Shown: in pieces, positions 33,602 to 37,251 of the stretch
How positions within the stretch are numbered: position 1 is the stretch's first letter
Layout: each line of letters starts with the position of its first letter
Assembly: GCA_017858735.1 (NCBI GenBank)
Contig: JAFMBH010000035.1
Span: 1 to 37,251 of the forward strand
Direction: 5' to 3'
DNA: 37,251 nt
Source: Bacteroidota bacterium
GTDB lineage: Bacteria > Bacteroidota > Bacteroidia > Chitinophagales > Saprospiraceae
The notes under the pieces: generated by a model
The model's database searches: none
Seen by the model: the letters and a program-made list of their open reading frames with translations, nothing else
What the model was told of the DNA's origin: nothing
Position numbers and translations under genes: made by a program

Positions 33602-35710
33602 GTGAATACACATCAATTCAAACCAATTCAGGAATTACTGGAAACCGAATCTGGGATACCTTTCATACATAGAGACCTAAGTTGGTTGAGTTTTAATTAT
33701 CGGGTTTTACAAGAGGCCATGGATTTATCTGTTCCCTTGTTTGAGCGTATCAAATTTTTGGCCATTTACAGTTCAAATCTGGACGAATTTTTTAAAGTCC
33801 GAATGGCCTATCACAGGTATCTTGTTCGTGCGGGAAAAAAGGCAAAAAGAGAATTGGAACACGATCCCAAAATGACCATCAAAGAAATCCGCCGCATAGT
33901 AAATCTGCAACAGGAGGAATTCAGCCGTGTTTTTTTAGATCGAATTGTTCCAGAGTTGAAAAAACACAATATTTATCTGCGACGACGATTAGATTTAAAT
34001 AACAAGCAGAGAGAATTTGTAGAACATTATTTTCACGACCACATGCTTCCCTTTGTTCAACCGGTGCTGTTAGTGGGTGAAAAAGTCAGACCTTTCCTGA
34101 ATAATGCTGCCTTATATTTAACGTTACAAATGAAGCCTATTGACGATTTACATGCCGACGATGAATATGCTTTAGTTAAAATACCATCGGATCATTTACC
34201 CCGATTTATCGAGTTACCATCCTCCTCGGGAAAGCACGAAATGATTATGCTGGACGACATAGTGAGGCATTCCGTTTCCTGGATGTTCCCGGGGTACGCC
34301 ATAATAGACACCTTTTCAGTAAAATTGACCCGTGATGCGGAATTATATATAGATGATGAATTTTCGGGCGATTTAATTCAAAAAATAAAAGAGAGTTTAT
34401 CAAAAAGGCAGGTTGGACCAGCGGCTCGATTTGTTTACGATAGAGAGATGCCTCCACAAATGTTTGAATTTTTATGTAAGGTATTTGCCCTGGAGAAAAA
34501 TGACACCTTAAGAGAAGGGAGATACCATAATAATTTTGATTTTTTCAAATTTCCTGATTTCGGATTAGTCCATTTGAAGAATAACGCTTTGCCCCCCCTG
34601 GCCTATCCACTGATAGAAAAAAGCGTCAACATATTTGAAACCATAAGAACGAGAGATCATTTATTACATTATCCCTATCAGTCTTATGAATCGGTCATTC
34701 ATTTTTTTGAAGCTGCTGCGGTTGACCCTGCGGTAACACATATAAAAATCACCCACTATCGCGTTGCCAAAAATTCGCGAATAATGCAAGCCTTAACGGC
34801 TGCGGTATCGGCGGGTAAGCAAGTTTCTGTTTTTATTGAAGTAAAGGCAAGATTTGACGAAGAGGCTAATTTGAACTGGGGAGAAAAGCTGGAAAAGGAA
34901 GGAGTTACGGTACATTACAGCTTTCCGGGACTTAAAGTACATGCTAAAATTGCCCTAGTCAGAAGACAGGAGGGAGAAACGGCTAAATTGTATGCTTACA
35001 CAGCCACGGGAAATTTCCATGAAGAAACTGCCCGCACCTACAGTGATTTTGGATTATTTACTGCCGATGAAAGATTAACTAAAGAATTAGCCAGAATATT
35101 CTCTTATTTAGAAACGGCTAAACTACCACAACAGGACTTCCATCATATTTTAGTTGGCAAATTTAATCTCAGAGAAAAGTTAGAGCAATTTATCGATGCG
35201 GAGATTGACGCAGCGATGAGAGGAGAAGAGGCACAAATAATACTCAAAGTAAACAGCATACAAGACCTTGCTATGATCACCAAATTATACCAGGCTTCGC
35301 AGTGCGGTGTAAAGATAAAGTTAATCGTCCGGGGTATTTGTTGTTTAGTACCTGGTGTTCCTGGCTTGAGTCAAAATATAGAAGCGATAAGTATAGTAGA
35401 TAGATTTCTGGAACATGCGCGGGTATTTGTTTTTCATCAGGGAGGTAAGGAAGCGGTATATTTATCGTCTGCAGACTGGATGCTTCGCAATTTAAGCCAT
35501 AGAATTGAAACGGCCATACCTGTATATAATGAAACTTTAAAGAAGGAAATAGTTAATTACTTAAGAATACAACTAAATGACAATGTAAAAGCTAGGATCA
35601 TAGACATTAACTTTTTGAATGAATACAGAAAAACGGAGAGTGATTTAAGTATTCGGTCACAATTGGAGGCCTATTATTATGCGAGGAGAAACACAGAAAA
35701 TTTGCAATAA
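33602..35710 (+). CDS. ppk1: Polyphosphate kinase 1
   Basis: PPK1 makes inorganic polyphosphate from ATP through a phospho-histidine. The 702-residue protein has the N-terminal block FIHRDLSWLSFNYRVLQEA near 20, the head and central parts, and the two phospholipase-D-like catalytic parts: His447 in LKVHAKIAL (E. coli His435) and His605 in FLEHARVFVF (E. coli His592). TATGNFHEETARTYSDFGLF follows the first His as in the family. The start must be the GTG at 33602: an in-frame stop lies at 33560 and there is no ATG before the conserved N-terminal block. Length is normal (about 690-710). No ppx gene is adjacent. Confidence 0.95.
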   Translation: MNTHQFKPIQELLETESGIPFIHRDLSWLSFNYRVLQEAMDLSVPLFERIKFLAIYSSNLDEFFKVRMAYHRYLVRAGKKAKRELEHDPKMTIKEIRRIVNLQQEEFSRVFLDRIVPELKKHNIYLRRRLDLNNKQREFVEHYFHDHMLPFVQPVLLVGEKVRPFLNNAALYLTLQMKPIDDLHADDEYALVKIPSDHLPRFIELPSSSGKHEMIMLDDIVRHSVSWMFPGYAIIDTFSVKLTRDAELYIDDEFSGDLIQKIKESLSKRQVGPAARFVYDREMPPQMFEFLCKVFALEKNDTLREGRYHNNFDFFKFPDFGLVHLKNNALPPLAYPLIEKSVNIFETIRTRDHLLHYPYQSYESVIHFFEAAAVDPAVTHIKITHYRVAKNSRIMQALTAAVSAGKQVSVFIEVKARFDEEANLNWGEKLEKEGVTVHYSFPGLKVHAKIALVRRQEGETAKLYAYTATGNFHEETARTYSDFGLFTADERLTKELARIFSYLETAKLPQQDFHHILVGKFNLREKLEQFIDAEIDAAMRGEEAQIILKVNSIQDLAMITKLYQASQCGVKIKLIVRGICCLVPGVPGLSQNIEAISIVDRFLEHARVFVFHQGGKEAVYLSSADWMLRNLSHRIETAIPVYNETLKKEIVNYLRIQLNDNVKARIIDINFLNEYRKTESDLSIRSQLEAYYYARRNTENLQ

Positions 35711-35747
35711 TTTTTTGTAGAAAATTATCATCGGTCAAAAATTGTAT

Positions 35748-35755
35748 TATATTTG
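35748..35755 (+). promoter_or_regulatory. -7 box of the tRNA-Gly/tRNA-Leu unit
   Basis: TATATTTG matches TAnnTTTG exactly and lies 35 bases before the tRNA-Gly start. At the -33 position the sequence is TTAT, a partial match. It lies just after the ppk1 stop. Confidence 0.5.
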
Positions 35756-35789
35756 CACTTCCTTAGAGTAAAAGCATTCTAATTAAATC

Positions 35790-35862
35790 GCGGATGTAGC
35801 TCAGTTGGTAGAGCGCAACCTTGCCAAGGTTGAGGTCGCAGGTTCGAATCTTGTCATCCGCT
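35790..35862 (+). tRNA. tRNA-Gly (anticodon GCC)
   Basis: The 73-base cloverleaf is complete. The acceptor stem pairs GCGGATG with CATCCGC, the D-arm is TAGCTCAGTTGGTAGAGC, the anticodon stem pairs CAACC with GGTTG around the loop TTGCCAA (anticodon GCC at 35823-35825), and the T-arm is GCAGG-TTCGAAT-CTTGT. The discriminator is T. CCA is not encoded. tRNA-Leu follows 14 bases later. Confidence 0.97.
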
Positions 35863-35876
35863 CTGTATTTTCTTCT

Positions 35877-35961
35877 GCCCGGATGGTGGAATAGGTAGAC
35901 ACGCAGGACTTAAAATCCTGTGGCCATAACGGCCGTGCGGGTTCGATTCCCGCTCCGGGTA
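35877..35961 (+). tRNA. tRNA-Leu (anticodon TAA)
   Basis: The 85-base sequence has the long variable arm of a type II tRNA. The acceptor stem pairs GCCCGGA with TCCGGGT (first pair G-T), the anticodon stem pairs CAGGA with TCCTG around CTTAAAA (anticodon TAA at 35911-35913), the variable arm is TGGCCATAACGGCCG-like with a GGCC helix, and the T-arm has GTTCGATTC. The discriminator is A, as tRNA-Leu requires. CCA is not encoded. A terminator follows 10 bases downstream. Confidence 0.97.
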
Positions 35962-35971
35962 CATTTTTAGA

Positions 35972-36000
35972 AAGGCTATCTTCGGATAGCCTTATTTTTT
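35972..36000 (+). terminator. Intrinsic terminator of the tRNA unit
   Basis: AAGGCTATC and GATAGCCTT form a 9-bp perfect stem closed by the stable TTCG tetraloop, followed by ATTTTTT. This is a textbook rho-independent terminator for the tRNA transcript. Confidence 0.95.
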
Positions 36001-36308
36001 GTTACGAAGATGGCGGGACTATGCCCCTTTAGGATTCCGTACTTTCATATCTTGTCAACATGTTTGGGAAATGGTACCGCCAGGGGCCTAATGATCTATA
36101 GACATGTGACCCCAGGGGGTCAGTCATGAAAATCCGTGAAATCCAGTAATCTTTAAAATTCGTGATTCAAAACCAGGCGTTAGGGGTAAATTTATTTAGA
36201 AACCTGATGAGACGGATTGACCAAACGGTAGAGTGTTAAAGTGTACATTTATATCAGGACTATCTTCAAATAATTATTAAATCTGTAAACTTTTTTTTAT
36301 GAAAGATC
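36001..36308. repeat. Non-coding stretch with REP-like palindrome and degenerate short repeats
   Basis: I see no gene here. A palindrome TGACCCC-AG-GGGGTCA at 36107-36122 is flanked on both sides by CATG (36103-36106 and 36125-36128). Directly after it, 36129-36168 reads as degenerate units of AATCCGTGA (AATCCGTGA, AATCCAGTA, AATCTTTAA, AATTCGTGA). Complementary words also occur further left (TGGCGG at 36011-36016 with CCGCCA at 36077-36082). From memory, motifs like these recur between genes in Bacteroidota genomes; the window alone has one copy, so the repeat status is inferred. The base composition is more GC-rich than the surrounding intergenic DNA. Confidence 0.4.
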
Positions 36309-37167
36309 CTATTTTATGGAAATAGGAACATACATTAAAATGCTAGCCACCGAACTTTTATCCATTTTAGAAAATGCAAACCATTTTTTATCCAAATCTT
36401 TTAGGGATGCACCCAGATGATATATCTCCGAGTTGTCAATAATCAAAAAGCGATCGTGGCTTTTGTCAAAAGATTTAATTTCAATATGGCCAAATTGTTC
36501 GTTAGCTTTTTTTACGTCTAATGCAGACTGATCTGAAATGGTTTTGGTTAATAAAAGCAACTTTACTTCTTTTGTTTTTTTTGTTAAATGCGTAAGCGTG
36601 CTTTCGTCTATATAATTGTCAATTAATATAATATGGCTTTTGGCCGAGCGAATGATTCTGGAAGCCAGTTCGTAAGCATCAAATACTTGTCCTTCAAAGA
36701 ATACGCCTTGGTTAGGAATTAAATGAGAACTAATATGTAAAGAAATAGTATCTACTTTTTTGATCAAATGATCCATATTATTTTCAATTCTGTTCATACG
36801 CTGGTTTAAAGCATAACCTTTCAGCAAATAATCTCTTAAAACATTTGTTGCCCATATTCTGAATTGCGTACCCTGTTTTGACTTAACACGATAGCCAACC
36901 GAAATAATAACATCAAGATTGTAGTATTCTATCTGACGTTCTATTGTTCTTCCACCTTCATTTTGAACTGTCGCAAAATTTGCGACAGTTGAACTTTTTT
37001 GTAATTCTCCATCCTCAAATACATTATTAATGTGTTTGCCAATAGTCTTAACATCCCTGCCAAACAATATAGATAATTGTTGTCTATTTAGCCAAACGGT
37101 TTCGTCTTCTAACCTCTATATGCTCAGCAAGTTCGTTTGGGCGATACAATATAATTTCGTTATTCAT
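36309..37167 (-). pseudogene. rhuM: RhuM-family protein gene, frameshifted near the N-terminus
   Basis: An ATG at 37167 starts MNNEIILYRPNELAEHIEVR, the usual RhuM beginning, but the frame then ends at a stop at 37084-37086. The expected continuation (DETVWLNRQQLSILFGRDV) is in another frame, beginning at 37106, and stays open to 36309. The downstream part keeps STVANFATVQNEGGR, YYNLDVIISVGYRVKSKQGTQFR split by family pattern, and a C-terminal domain with SHDRFLIID and YHLGASLKDL, resembling a phospholipase-D-like end in which the HxK is His-x-Arg. Intact relatives read VRLEDE where this copy has VR then D-E, so five bases appear missing, leaving one copy of a TTAGA repeat. A TTG at 37067 could restart a 252-residue product. 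A sequencing error at this point is possible. Confidence 0.75.
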
Positions 37168-37170
37168 AAG

Positions 37171-37251
37171 TTATTCATTCTGATATTTCGTACCAAGGGT
37201 AATTTTTTGCAGACCGTGTTGGTTTCTCGTTCTATCTGATAGTTTCGTCTC
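37171..37251 (-). CDS. C-terminal end of an unidentified protein (partial)
   Basis: On the minus strand a frame enters from the window edge and runs 26 codons to a TAA at 37171-37173, three bases before the rhuM ATG. The tail is hydrophilic and basic (KLSDRTRNQHGLQKITLG). Such tight spacing suggests the same transcription unit as rhuM. RhuM genes often sit among type I restriction-modification genes, so hsdM or hsdS is a natural guess, but I recognise nothing in these residues. A chance open frame of this length is possible. Confidence 0.35.
   Translation of the reverse strand, partial: ETKLSDRTRNQHGLQKITLGTKYQNE

Noticed and set aside
35940-36300. Phage or island attachment site from a repeated tRNA-Leu 3' end
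   Set aside because: I looked for a second copy of the tRNA-Leu 3' sequence in the remaining bases and found none.

Overview
The window looks like chromosomal DNA of a member of the Bacteroidota, probably a Saprospiria/Sphingobacteriia-like lineage (an inference). Evidence: proteins with type IX secretion (T9SS) C-terminal domains of both kinds (gliding-associated CHU_C and type A), a SprB-repeat adhesin paired with a PorP/SprF protein, GldC, a DUF4249 lipoprotein, AT-rich DNA, few Shine-Dalgarno sequences, and several -7 boxes of the Bacteroidota type TAnnTTTG.

Left part (1-9.6 kb): a leftward unit folD-prmA-large secreted protein (cut by the window edge) diverges from a 1311-residue P-domain/SprB-repeat adhesin and its PorP/SprF partner. 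A leftward ECF sigma factor and a small membrane anti-sigma-like protein follow. Middle (9.6-21.5 kb): lysA-valS rightward, then a leftward cell-envelope unit (outer-membrane protein, waaA, rfaE1, T9SS-secreted protein). Divergent from it is a nucleotide-sugar pair (UDP-glucuronate decarboxylase-like, rfbB), which meets an HMG-CoA-lyase-like gene at overlapping stop codons.

Right part (21.5-35.7 kb): a small membrane protein, a LuxE-like acyl-protein synthetase, a lipoprotein, hemF, a nucleoside phosphorylase, the small SRP RNA (ffs), gldC, a DUF4249 lipoprotein, a copper-type P-ATPase, accC, a small conserved protein with an S24/CI-like regulator, tpiA, a DUF72 protein and ppk1. The last 1.5 kb holds tRNA-Gly(GCC) and tRNA-Leu(TAA) with a UUCG-loop terminator. 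After that the character changes to repeat-like palindromic DNA, a frameshifted rhuM gene and the tail of one more gene, which suggests the edge of an accessory region.

Most of the window is ordinary core genome. The least explained signals are a possible structured RNA on the minus strand between the nucleoside phosphorylase and ffs (25144-25317), a perfect palindrome that puts the same -7 box on both strands between folD and the adhesin, the placement of a T9SS cargo gene directly behind lipopolysaccharide-core genes, and a likely 5-bp slippage deletion in rhuM. I see no complete new defence or biosynthetic system.
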